Source of the DNA: Epiperipatus broadwayi
Lineage: Eukaryota > Onychophora > Udeonychophora > Euonychophora > Peripatidae
Length of the DNA: 64,000 nt
Reading direction: 5' to 3'
Assembly (NCBI GenBank): GCA_028023455.1
Contig: JAQFVV010006476.1
Coordinates: 1 to 64,000 of the forward strand
The notes beneath the pieces are model-generated. The model did no database searches and was not told where the DNA came from. It saw only the letters and a program-made list of their open reading frames with translations. Shown one piece after another: positions 21,760 to 32,081 of this stretch; position 1 is the first letter of the stretch, and every line of letters starts with the position of its first letter. A program made the translations under genes and the position numbers.

Positions 21760-21820
21760 ATCCAATATCCCCAGACTAGTTTCTGGCTTGTGGCCATCAT
21801 CAGTGAGGAGCCTTGGATCT
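21760..21820 (-). ncRNA. Hammerhead ribozyme motif, family A (best copy in the window)
   Basis: All parts are intact. Core CUGAUGA and GAAA; stem II is a perfect UGGC/GCCA with a CACAA loop; stem III is AC/GU around UA. The GUC cleavage triplet puts the cut between 21774 and 21773. Stem I has the inner arm UCCUCA/UGGGGA (one G-U), an internal loop GGC/UA and a perfect outer arm AUCCAA/UUGGAU. This meets every sequence rule for a type I hammerhead. Confidence 0.8.
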
Positions 21821-22284
21821 GAGAGCACTGCACTTAGATCTTAGGATCTAATGCAACCCTCCAGCAGCCACCTTTTAACTCTACTTTACTACAAAACTAT
21901 GAGAATGAAATTGAAAACATTGTTAATATCTTCAATCTAAGCTCAATAGCTTATATAGTCATATGGGTCTGAACTCATTTCAGCACTCATACATTTTGGT
22001 GTCTTTGGCTCTTAAACAACACCACTATCCTATTAGACAGGATTGGTGTTAAACCACTAAACATCACATGATCACCATCTCTATACTAGCACATAATTGT
22101 TGTAAACAAAGGCAAAACTCTCCATATAGTAGTGCCACCCTGTGCCACTATATAAGCTATTGAGCTTAGATTGAAGATATTAACAATGTTTTCAATTTCA
22201 TTCTCATAGTTTTGTAGTAAAGTAGAGTTAAAAGGTGGCTGCTGGAGGGTTGCATTAGATCCTAAGATCTATGTGCAGTGCTCT

Positions 22285-22348
22285 CAGAGCCAAGGCTCCT
22301 CACTGATGATGGCCACAAGCCAGAAACTAGTCTGTGGATATTGGATGA
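22285..22348 (+). ncRNA. Hammerhead ribozyme motif, family A, opposite arm
   Basis: CUGAUGA, stem II UGGC/GCCA, GAAA and GUC are all present. Stem I inner arm has one mismatch (UGUGGA for UGGGGA) and the outer arm is GCCAA/UUGGA, slightly shorter. Confidence 0.7.
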
Positions 22349-22598
22349 GTAGAAACTAATAGGAATTTTATGCACAAGCCTTCTGGCATCCATTGATTAC
22401 TCTGTTTGGCACAGTGTGGCACTACTGTATGTGACAAGAATCCCAGCCTCAGGATGGCCTTTGAGTGTTACATCATCAGATTTTCAATTGGATGGATGGT
22501 TGTAGAGTTGGAGTGGATTGAAGCCTGTCTATTAAAGTATGAAGATTGGCTATTTTAATATATATCTGACCACTTATTGTATATATATGTGTAGAAAT

Positions 22599-22658
22599 GA
22601 TAGTCTGGACCAACTGATGATTGCTGGTTTAGCATGAAATACTTATATTGTTGATTAT
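22599..22658 (+). ncRNA. Hammerhead ribozyme motif, family B, weakened
   Basis: Core CUGAUGA and GAAA with stem II UGCU/AGCA, but the basal pair is lost and stem I is weakened (ACCAA/UUGUU). Confidence 0.5.
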
Positions 22659-22799
22659 TTATCTTTTCAACACATGTGTTCAAGTGTATCAGTGATATGA
22701 GATAGAGTAATGAGTGATGGGTCACGTGAAAGTCTGTGCTCATACACACTATTGTATGACAATCCCTACTTTTGTACCTGGCTTGGATACGACTGCCCG

Positions 22800-24240
22800 A
22801 TTGCATCAGCTTTGTTGTGTATTTGGCCATGAAGCTGGCTGCCAACAATTACCACAAAATTATAAATTACCAAACATTATTAATGATGATTAAATATATT
22901 TATTTACATATTATGCATGCACATAAATTAAGATTTAACTGAGTAGCAAGAATATTTACTTTATTTACACATGTAATAAAATAGTCCTTGATTTAAAGTT
23001 CTCTCTTCACTGCCCCACTCACCACTGAATAACTAATCATGTCCCTATAATAGTGGTAACATTAAGTGAATACTAAAATTTATATTCACAGTTATTTTAT
23101 AAAATGCAATCCTGTTTGGGCCTTTTCAGGCATACATAAATAATAAAAAACCGGTGCAGTCTGTTAAAACTTATTCTAGTTGGCTATCTTTAACCTTCAA
23201 GGGCACGGGCACAGAGACAAATCCATCATTGCAGAAAAGTCTGGGCACTTTCCCCCCAGCTTTTCTCAAGGTCCTTATGACATCCACCACACAGCAGTTT
23301 TCGTTGAGAAAGTGCACACTATTTATACTCTTTTTTCCCTTGAATGATATCCTTCATAAATTCCTAACATTCTAATGTAGCTGTACTTCCATTTAGTTAA
23401 ATCATCTTTACAATGATGATTAGGATCCAGCTTTTAATTATGCCATTCACATTCCTTAGTAATTAGTTTCAAATATTTTATCCATTTGTTTGCTTCTAAA
23501 ATTAGTTTGTTTGATTTTAAATGATACACAGTTTTTTCTGTCTCTTAAAACAATTAGTTACATCCGGCCTTGTAATTAACAATATGGTATATCTTTCAGC
23601 AATCTTTTGTAGAATGCTTTTACCCTACGATCTTTGTCTGTTTAAGTTTAATTTAACTGCCAACCATCTTTCTTTGTTATCCTTATGACATCCATGACAC
23701 AACAACAACAGCAGCTTATGATAAGTAGAGAAAAGCTGACCATAGCTTACTCCTTTTAGTGTGCACTATTTATACTCCCTTTTCCCTTGCTTGACATCCT
23801 TCATAAACTCCTAACATTCCAAGGTAACTGTACTTCCATTTTCTCCTTTTAGTGTGCACTATTTATATTACCTTTTCCCTTGCTCAATATCCATAATTCG
23901 TAACATTCCAAGCTAACCGCACTTCCCATTTGGCTAATGAAACTTTACAATGATGATTAGGATCCAGCTTTTAATTATGTCCATCACTTTCTTTAGTAAT
24001 TAACCTCAAATATTTTATCCGTTTATTTCCTTCTAAAATTTAGTTTAATGTTTTTCTGTCTCTTAAAACCATTAGTTATATTCGGCCTTGTAATTATGAA
24101 TATGGTTTATCTTTCAGCAAACTTTTGTAGAATGCTTTTACCCTACGATCTTTGTCTGTTTAAGTTTAATCTAACTGCCAACCATCTTCCTTTATTGCTG
24201 TTAAATTTAAACTAAAATTTATATAACTAATCTGTTTCTA
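22800..24240 (+). repeat. Block duplication, copy 2, with internal tandem
   Basis: Uninterrupted counterpart of 18885-18991 plus 20293-21540. It has the same order of blocks: ATTACCACAAAATTAT, ACTTTATTTACACAT, TCTTTAACCTTCA, TCCATCATTGCAGAAAAGTC, CTAACATTC and TACGATCTTTGTCTG. The right half contains at least three copies of the AACATTCCAAG segment (near 23365, 23815 and 23900). The apparent ORFs here are not conserved between copies, so I do not call them genes. Confidence 0.8.
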
Positions 24241-24354
24241 TTTCTTGTTAAACTTATTAAAAATCTTTCTTATTGCATTTAAAACTTAGATATTTATTTA
24301 CATTTCATTATTATTTTTCTCTGGAGTAAATTTAGCTTTATAATTTATAACTAT

Positions 24355-24565
24355 CGAGTTGCATTAAATCCTAAGATCTAGGTGCAGTGCTCTCAGATTT
24401 AAAGCTACTCACTGATGAAAGCTACAAGCTAAAAACTAATCTGGGAATATTGGATGAGTAGGCACTAGATAGGGTTTTTATGCACAAGCCTTCTGGCATT
24501 CATTGATTACCCTGGCTTGCACTGAGTGACATTACTGTATGGAGAGTTTTGTCTTTTAAAAATAG
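24355..24565 (+). mobile_element. Family A half-element (right arm only)
   Basis: Single arm from GTGCAGTGCTCTCAGAT to ACTGTATGGAGAGTTTTG. The hammerhead core reads CUGAUGA but GAAA is AAAA and GUC is AUC, so it should be inactive. Confidence 0.75.
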
Positions 24566-24729
24566 TATGCTGTTATTTTTGTATATGTAGTAAATACACT
24601 CATATAAATACAATTAAATATTTTATTAACATATGTATATACAACATATGTACAAAACTGTTTCTGTGCCATATGCCTAATGTTGTCTTGGTATCACATT
24701 TAATTACCATGCAATTATTAATGTAAAAG

Positions 24730-25740
24730 ACTCAGGTGTTTATGTAGATTTATGTAATCTTTCCATCTGTACTGTGACTGCTTGCTTTATTTGTAGGCGC
24801 AGTGACACTGCCAGCCATTCTGTGGCAGTTTGTCTCATGTCTGGTTATGATCTAACAACTTCCAGTCTTAGTGTAAATTTGCTTCACACAGTTTTAAGTA
24901 TATAGTAGATGTGTGTTCTGTCAATCAGCTCTGAGAATAATTTGTTGTTGTCTGACAATACCTTCAACTGGATATCCAGTTCCTTTTCCATAATGAAAGC
25001 AATTGGATTTACTGAACATTATCACCTATAGACCTGTTTTGCTATTGGATATATCTTATCTATAGAAATATCTATTGGTTGGTAGTGATGAATGCTCAAT
25101 CCAATCAAGATAAGATGGAGTTGGAACTAGTCTATTAGTTGAAGGTAAGTTGAGATATAACACTAACTTTTTATATAAATTATAGGAAAACATTTCATAA
25201 TCTGAATATAAACTTTTGAAACAGACTGAAACAGTATTGGTACTTCTTAGGTTTTGACATAAATACTTCATGGATAGCTTCCTTAGCATAGAATAGAATA
25301 CTGATGATGAATAGTGTGCCTCTGACTGGAATAAAAGTGCCCACAGTAATTTTCTGGATACTCAGTTAAATATTATTATTAATACATTTAAGTCTATTTC
25401 CTTGTTATGGGTATAACAAGTTGCCTCACAAAAAATATATATAAAAACTAAAATATTCCAGACAGTTTTACATCCACTCCACCATATAATATTTAATTCA
25501 AGATTTCTATTCTAAATATGTAACCATGAATCTCTTCAAATAACTCAAAGATTATTGTGTAAAAATGAATTTCCAAATTTCTTTTTTGAGATTAAATAAT
25601 AAAAGTAGTTGGGTTCTTAAAGGAAAACCTCTAGGAAGTCAACTTCTTACCAATAGATTCAGGACAGCATTGCATTTTATAAAAGGAATTTAACAGTCAT
25701 TGGCCAACAATGAACCATATAATTAATAATTGCCAAGTCT
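24730..25740. other. Unassigned, possible decayed transposon
   Basis: Somewhat less AT-rich than its flanks around 24760-24860. A minus-strand frame of 77 codons (25056-25289) has a mixed composition (LDWIEHSSLPTNRY near its end) but no recognisable domain. No ends or duplications were found. Confidence 0.25.
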
Positions 25741-25865
25741 ATGAATAATCATAGTAGAATATAACAACTTAATAGAACCATTGATGAATTCATCTCCTGG
25801 TTGGAATCTCTACAAGTTTCTTTGTATTTCATTAATAGTTCAGCTGCTAAAAAAAAAAAGTCCAT
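25740..25865 (+). repeat. Dispersed repeat D3, copy 1 (partner at 55060-55180)
   Basis: Shares ATTGATGAATTC/ATCTCCTGGTTGGAATCTCTA and the following TTCTTTGTATTTCATTAAT...GCTGCTAAAAAAAA with 55060-55180, in the same orientation. Confidence 0.65.
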
Positions 25866-26339
25866 AAATAAAATTATGCTCATGTAAAATTAATATTTCT
25901 ATTCAAATAAATTCTCAAACGAGACGTTTCTATCTCTGTACATTTGAAAGTTTGAACTTTAAATATTTTTTAGTGATATTAATCGATCAATAATTATTGA
26001 TCTGACAATGTGATACAGCACTACGTAATTTATTATTATAGTATCATTTATAGCTATGAAATTAATCGTGGCGAGTCTATATTTAATAAAACTGAAATGG
26101 AATTCAGAAAGTACAAAATACGATCAATATGCCTTCTTCAAATGAATTATATATTACACGAATTAATAGAAAATAAGACTGAAAGAATTATGAATGACTT
26201 GCAACTACAATGCAATAATCTAAATTTTCTGTTGGTTGTTTAATACATGTATATTTCCCACCCTTATTTATAATTGTATAAATAGCAAGAATGTGAGTGC
26301 TTGCATATGCACAATCCAGAAGCGATTAATGGGAAACTT

Positions 26340-26660
26340 TTATCACGTGACCGTTTTATAATTTGTACTATTCTTGAATCTTAATTTTTAGATATACAAA
26401 GTTTTATATGTATAAAAAATTTTTTTTAATCATTTGTTTTTGTATTAAATACTATATTAAACATTATATGTATAATATGACACAAAGCAGAAATTTAAAA
26501 CTGATTTTTTTTAGCAGTTATAAAATAGAGGGCGCTAATGGCAAATCAAACGTCATCAATATGGATGATGTTTGCAGACGACTGGATAATGCATTGGCAA
26601 CAAAATTTGCCGGTGCTTTTGCTTTCAAAGAAAGCAAAATTTTGTATTTGATTAAGTGTA
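26340..26660 (+). promoter_or_regulatory. Candidate promoter / 5' UTR region of the PAQR3-like gene
   Basis: The TCACGTGA at 26343-26350 is a palindromic E-box (CACGTG), the site bound by bHLH-Zip factors. About 180 bp downstream is a local rise in G+C (GAGGGCGCTAATGGC, near 26527) in otherwise AT-rich DNA. It lies 0.5-0.85 kb upstream of the first ATG on the same strand, so a promoter or 5' exon is plausible. This is inference from position and composition; no transcription start motif is decisive. Confidence 0.3.
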
Positions 26661-27195
26661 TTCAGTAATTTTTGTCTTCGCATTTTTACAGTTACAAATT
26701 TAAAATGAAATGTCTTGACAATTATAATCGTAATTTTTTTTAACATTTTCTCAGAAAAAAAAAAAAACGTTAATGTTTTAAATCTAAAACCAATTTACCA
26801 ACAATTATTAGTAAATATAAAAAAACAATGCTGGTATGTATATTTATATAGTAGATTTTAAAATGTCTAAATCTGTTATCTTTTGATATACAGTACATTG
26901 TGTCTGATAAGTATTTTTTTTATAAATGATATTTTTGTAATTATAATCTCAAGATATTAACGATTTAAAATGTTTTTGTATTCAAATCTTAAATATTTTT
27001 TATTATTTCTTAATGGCTTAAATACAGTTTTATTAATGTAGTTTGTACCTTAATTTTACATTTGTTAATACATTTTTATTTTATTTTTTAATTTAGATTT
27101 ACTGAATTTGGGAGAATGACCATTATTAAGGGCAGTTGATTATTCTAGCATGCATTTCTCGTCTCATATTTGATTGAATTTCTAAAAAAATTGCG

Positions 27196-27407
27196 ATGAA
27201 ATCAACTGAAAATGGTAATCAATTTTTCTTGGAGATATGTAAATCTAATCTTTGGTCACTCGATAAAGTTTTGGGAATGGACCTTCAATCATGGGATAGG
27301 GAAATTATTTTATATGATTTCCATTCAGTCCCATACTATTTAAAAGCTAATCCTTATATAAGATCGGGTTATAGAGCCTATCTTTCCAAAAAATTATGTA
27401 TTAAAAG
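27196..27407 (+). CDS. PAQR3: PAQR3-like receptor, first coding exon (partial gene)
   Basis: First coding exon of a progestin/adipoQ receptor family protein closest to PAQR3 (RKTG), a Golgi seven-transmembrane protein that in vertebrates tethers Raf kinase and SREBP machinery. ATG at 27196 is the first in frame; a TGA lies 18 nt upstream. The exon encodes 70 codons plus two bases. Residues 43-71 (YDFHSVPYYLKANPYI, then GYRAYL and LCIK) match the conserved cytosolic stretch before the first membrane helix of PAQR3. The first 40 residues are not conserved as far as I can tell. The exon ends in AAAAG|GTAAGC, a strong donor at phase 2. Joined to 55422 the split codon becomes AGC (Ser), giving the family's CIKS. 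There is no stop or frameshift, so the gene looks functional. Confidence 0.88.
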
Positions 27408-27419
27408 GTAAGCCAATAT

Positions 27420-29990
27420 CAAACTGAATTAAGTTAAATCCTTTCATTTTATTAATAATATTCATTGAGAAACATTTGTACATAGCTGTATTTTTATATT
27501 GGACTATTTCCATCTAATATGTACATATAGTTAGTATTTTTTTGATGTCTAATTCATGTCTACTATCAGTATTTTGATGATTAATATCATTAAGGGTTTC
27601 ATGTAATAAGTTTATATATTAATTTTTGATTATCATTTTCTGTAAATAAAAAATTAATTTGACTTAACATATATGCAATCTAACCCAAATAAGTACAATT
27701 TGAATATTATTTAGGACAACAAATAATGTTCTTGGTAAATTACTATCTAATAATGACCTCTGGAGAATATTTTAAATTGAACAATATTACATGAAATACT
27801 TAAACAGTTAAAAATAGTGAAGTACATATAAACATGTATATTAATAGCAAATCATTAAGTAGTGGATGTGTTGTTACTTATCAAAAGTGAAGAATTGCTA
27901 TATATGTTATTTAAAATATGATGAATAAATGTTTTAAAAAGCCTTGAATAAAGTGAAATTTAGGACTGTAAATACCTTTTTACTTAAACAATCAAGACCA
28001 TTTTATCTATAACACACATAGGTAATCTTGTTTCTAAAGAAAAAGATATATATACATATTCTGCCATACCATATATATAGTTATAAGAGTATGAATGTAG
28101 AATGAGTTAGCTTGGAGTAGCTATGTATGAATAGTTCCAGGTTATCGTAAACTAAATTTAGCCTGAAATTTAGATTGAGTCATAGATGTGATCCCAAATC
28201 ATGTTTTTGGGTAAATGATATTTTAAACTCCACATGATATGATTTGGTGTGGGTGCACTTAATAATTCTATTAATATAAAATGTATTCCTACCTCTGATG
28301 AAAAATCCTTCTTCATTAGCCTTTTATTTCAAGTTCCACTCCTTGCATGTTGGTGTCTTCAATTATCATTGTAGTTCAAATTATAATCCCATTTTAAGTC
28401 TGAGATTAAAAAATCTTCAGGCTCAAACCTATCCTGGAACACATATCTTGCATTCTTATCAGTTTTACTTCCTGTTCAAGTTTGATTGGTCGATTGGTAG
28501 AATGTGTGAATTTGGAGTATTTATAGATTACTCATATCAATAAACATATTCAAGATATTTTTATTTTAAATGTCGATTTTATTAACAATGTACAAAATAA
28601 AATTAAAACATTAAACATCACAAACAAAAAAAAATTAATTGCAAAATTTTACACACATGCTAATTAAAATATTTTAATAACAATATAAAATTCTGGTGTA
28701 GTTTACCAGTTCAGAGTTTTAGTATATGATTAAGCATGATGTTACATAGTATTTATAAATTTTATGTAGAGGTAATTTGAACCATAATATTTGATTTAAT
28801 CTATTCATGTAATTCTCTATATAGAAATAAATGTATGTTGATTAAAATAAAAAAATTTTGCAGTTCTCTGTATAATACTTTTGGAATCAAATGCTAAGTA
28901 TATTGTACTATTGATTAAGCATTTATAATTATATGATACATTAAAACATAAAACAACATGCACATCTATAAAATATATAATTCACTCTTTTATATTCATT
29001 GTCAGATCTGTTATTCTTATAAAAATTGGAGAAGCAAATGAAAGATGTTACATTTTTTTGTTTATGAAGAGATTTGATAGTAAAGAGCATTGTATTGATA
29101 TGGGCAGTGCTTGGATAATTTATCATTCCATTACTGTATTAATTAATATATACATTTATATACACACATAACTATAAATTAATCTTTTGCGATTCAAGAA
29201 TGGCTTTTCTGAAATGAAGCAATTTTAAGTGCTTTTGAAAATAGATATTCTGGCCATATATTTATTAAAATTTTTATATGAATTATATCTTTCAGAATTA
29301 AAATAAGTAAGAAATATATTTTGAAGTATTTTTAAGCAAAATAAAGATTTGAATATTTGTTTTTATTTTTTGTATCAGTTACTTAAGAAAGGCCTATATT
29401 TAAATGCTTTTAAATTCTGCAAAAAATGCAAAATTTAAAACAATGTATTTTTTTAAGATAAATAATAAAATTGTTAATAAATACTAAATGTAATTGAAGT
29501 TAAAAAATATATACTTAACAATTTTTATCAGATTGTATAAAAAAAAAAAGGCAAACAATGTTGAATCAAACATATCTGCCAGAAAGAATTATAATCAGTC
29601 AAGTGAAATTTTGATTATAAGGTGTTTCATTTCTTGATCAAAAATTAAGTAAAATTTAAGAAAAGTTGTCTATGAATATACAAATTGCAAATGAATTGTT
29701 AATGTTAATAAAATGTTTACAGGATACTTTTAATAATTTTTCTTTCATCATGGCTGATAAAAGTATTAAACCAACATTTTTAAAGTAATAATTTCAATAT
29801 ATAAAAATAACTTCCACATATAATGAAAAAAAAATTAATATTTAATAATAGTTACATAAAATTAAACGATCTATTATTTATTAATTTATCAAGCCATATA
29901 GAATAAACTTGAATATTTTATTATCAATTTAACTGTAAAATATTTGACATTCAAATATAAGAAAATTGTAAAATGTTGCAAATTTTTTAT
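27420..29990. other. AT-rich intron sequence, nothing recognised
   Basis: Start of intron 1. The short frames at 28298-28543 and 28941-29126 show no family features. No element ends were seen. Confidence 0.5.
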
Positions 29991-31089
29991 ATGACTACTT
30001 CTTTATCAGTCAGGAATCTCTGTCACTATACCCAGAAAAACATGTTAGCCACCTTGCTTTTCCCTTTGCATTCCCCACCCTAAGTTTTTTCTGTATTCTT
30101 CTTTATCCTGCTCCATCCAATATCCACAACATCATCTTTGTCCACTTCATGGCCTTCCTATTTACATCCCCTTATCTCTTTCCAAACCCAGCATAAAGAT
30201 CAAGAATGCACTTTCTGTATAATCACTTAGTTTATATTTATTCTCCTACAACTTTATCATTTGTACCTTTCTGCTTTCATTCAATTAGCAAATGCCTAAT
30301 ATTTCCATGTCCTCCTTACATAAATCACTCACATTTCTCTATTTATGTGTATACTCCCTTGTTGCTAATGATCCTGTTCAAGCCTTAAACAGTAGACTAC
30401 GTTCCTTGCTATTATTGTAAATTAACTCACATCCAATAAATATTTAGACTCTTCTCTCCATACTAGTTTACTATCTCTCCAACGTCCTATTTTTTATTAA
30501 TGCATCTATTCTTCTATCCCATTTGTTACCACTATAACAATCAACAATTCTTCTAATGCAATCATATCTACCTTTTGTATAAGTATACTGACATAAAGTC
30601 TTTATCCAAATCTGCATACTGTACTATCTTTCTTATCTTTTTATTGCCTGTCCTTTATTCATAACCCAATTATATACTATTTTAGTTATTCTCTTATTAT
30701 CCATAAATTGCAATCTACCGAACATTTTCATTTTGCTTTTTGCATCTCTCATATAAAAACTTGACCATCCCATTTTTTCTTGAATTCTTGAATTGCCTCC
30801 TTTACTATCCGCACATCTGCATCTAAAGCATATCTTCCTACTTCTCTTTGTACTTTTTCTAAATAATTAGCACCCGTTTATTAACACATAATGCATCATT
30901 ACCATAAGTTAATTTGCCATTGTTATTCTTTTTTATACAATTTTTGCTACATCATATTTATTATATGAAAACATTGTTGATTTTTTTATCAATCTGTTTC
31001 TTTTCTTTGCTTCATTTATCAGTTTTTTTCTCCCATTCATCCAAGCAATCCTTCTAATTACTCTTAAGACCATTCCCTAATAGTTATAT

Positions 31090-31410
31090 CTATTCACCAT
31101 ATTTAACTTTAGATCCCTCAAGAAAAAATATTTCTTTTCCCCCAGTATTTATCATCATTACTTTTGGTTTTTCCCCACTAAATTTGATCCCCATCTCTTT
31201 AGGCACACTTGCGCAAGTCTTCAGCACAACTTCCATATTTTCCCTACGTTCTGTGCACAAAAAAATATCATCAGCAAATAAAAGACCTGATAATGTATAC
31301 ACTCCCTTGCCATCTATATTAATGGCATCTGTAATTCTCTTCTTAGTCTTTCTATTGCCTTCTCCATTTCTCTCAAATATAACGAAAATAAAGTAGGTGA
31401 CATGGAGCAT
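31090..31410 (-). pseudogene. LINE reverse transcriptase fragment (CR1-like element)
   Basis: Open for 106 codons. It contains LSGLLFADDIFLC, the FADD form of the reverse transcriptase catalytic motif. This is followed after about 30 residues by MGIKFSGEKPKVMMI, matching the conserved Gly/Lys block (usually ...KSKVM) that comes next in LINE polymerases. Upstream and downstream frames are broken. No complete polymerase can be made from this copy. Confidence 0.8.
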
Positions 31411-31591
31411 TTTTGCCTTAATCCCACACCATTTTTAACTTTAACTGATTCTTTATTTGCTATTTGATACATATAGTAATTATTTTCATACAATCTCTTA
31501 ATAAGAATCCATTAAAGATCCATTCATTCCCAAATTTGCTAAACTTACCCGTAATCTATTTCTATTTACTCTAATATCATATGCCTTTTCT

Positions 31592-31617
31592 TGTAACGAA
31601 CACAGACGTTCGTTACA
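31592..31617. repeat. Terminal hairpin of the LTR-like element
   Basis: TGTAACGAAC and its exact complement GTTCGTTACA, separated by ACAGAC, sit at the very start of the element. The other end also finishes TCGTTACA, so the terminal motif occurs three times. Confidence 0.8.
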
Positions 31618-32073
31618 TTGTTGTTTTTTTTTTATTTATTAAACATGAAAGTAAATTAAAAAGTTCGCATTTAAAAATTTTCTTTTAGAATTAAAAATTG
31701 AGATTAAATATCTTAAACTCGTATATATTAAATCGCACAGATATAAAAAATTATTAAAATAAAACTGTATTAAAAATAGAAAAGGTATTTTAAAAACAAA
31801 AACTTAAAAAGATTTGGAGATAAAATTATATCTTTAAATTTATCTTTAAATATATCTTTTATTTGGAAAACAGGTTAATTAATCAGAAATGGAAATGATA
31901 AATTTAATTAGTCAAATGTAAACCAGCCTTGGGCATTTAAATGTAAAAACATGGGTCAGATAGGAAAACAATAGAAACAAATAGCCAATGAAAGAAATCC
32001 ATTGGGAAATCGGACCTCAACGAAAAGGATCATCGCATCGATGACGTAATGTAAATGCAATCCTTCAAATGAA

Positions 32074-32081
32074 TATAAAAG
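32074..32081 (+). promoter_or_regulatory. TATA box inside the LTR-like element
   Basis: TATAAAAG in a locally GC-richer context, about 480 bp from the element's left end. It is consistent with the U3 promoter of an LTR. Confidence 0.5.

Larger units (their letters stand above)
21614..22430. mobile_element. Family A head-to-head element nested in family B (817 bp)
   Basis: Flanked by GTAACAAGAATC (21602-21613) and GTGACAAGAATC (22431-22442), an 11/12 target duplication made from family B sequence. It contains an inverted unit pair plus a second left terminus starting near 22050, so it is internally rearranged. Both arms carry hammerheads with uncorrupted cores (minus 21760-21820, plus 22285-22348). 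A family A insertion inside family B shows that A was mobile after this B copy landed. Confidence 0.85.
21555..22750 (+). mobile_element. Family B unit interrupted by a nested family A element
   Basis: Family B sequence at 21562-21613 (AGATTGACTTTAGGTC...) continues at 22431-22750 with the GGCCTTTGAGTG block, a hammerhead at 22599-22658 and the terminal GTGTTCAAGTGTATCAGTG block. Between them sits the family A element 21614-22430. The B hammerhead keeps CUGAUGA and GAAA, but stem I is UUGUU instead of UUGGU and the base of stem II is U-U, so it is weakened. Confidence 0.8.

Noticed and set aside
22555-22848. 97-codon minus ORF
   Set aside because: It overlaps the family B unit and is not open in the other family B copies.
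23154-23375. 73-codon + ORF in the block duplication
   Set aside because: The equivalent region at about 20545-20760 is not open in the same frame, so coding is not conserved between the copies.
26408-26668. Possible coding exon upstream of PAQR3-like exon 1
   Set aside because: The frame has a plausible middle part, but no recognisable domain and no fitting donor. The PAQR3-like ATG at 27196 has an in-frame stop upstream, so at most this is untranslated sequence.
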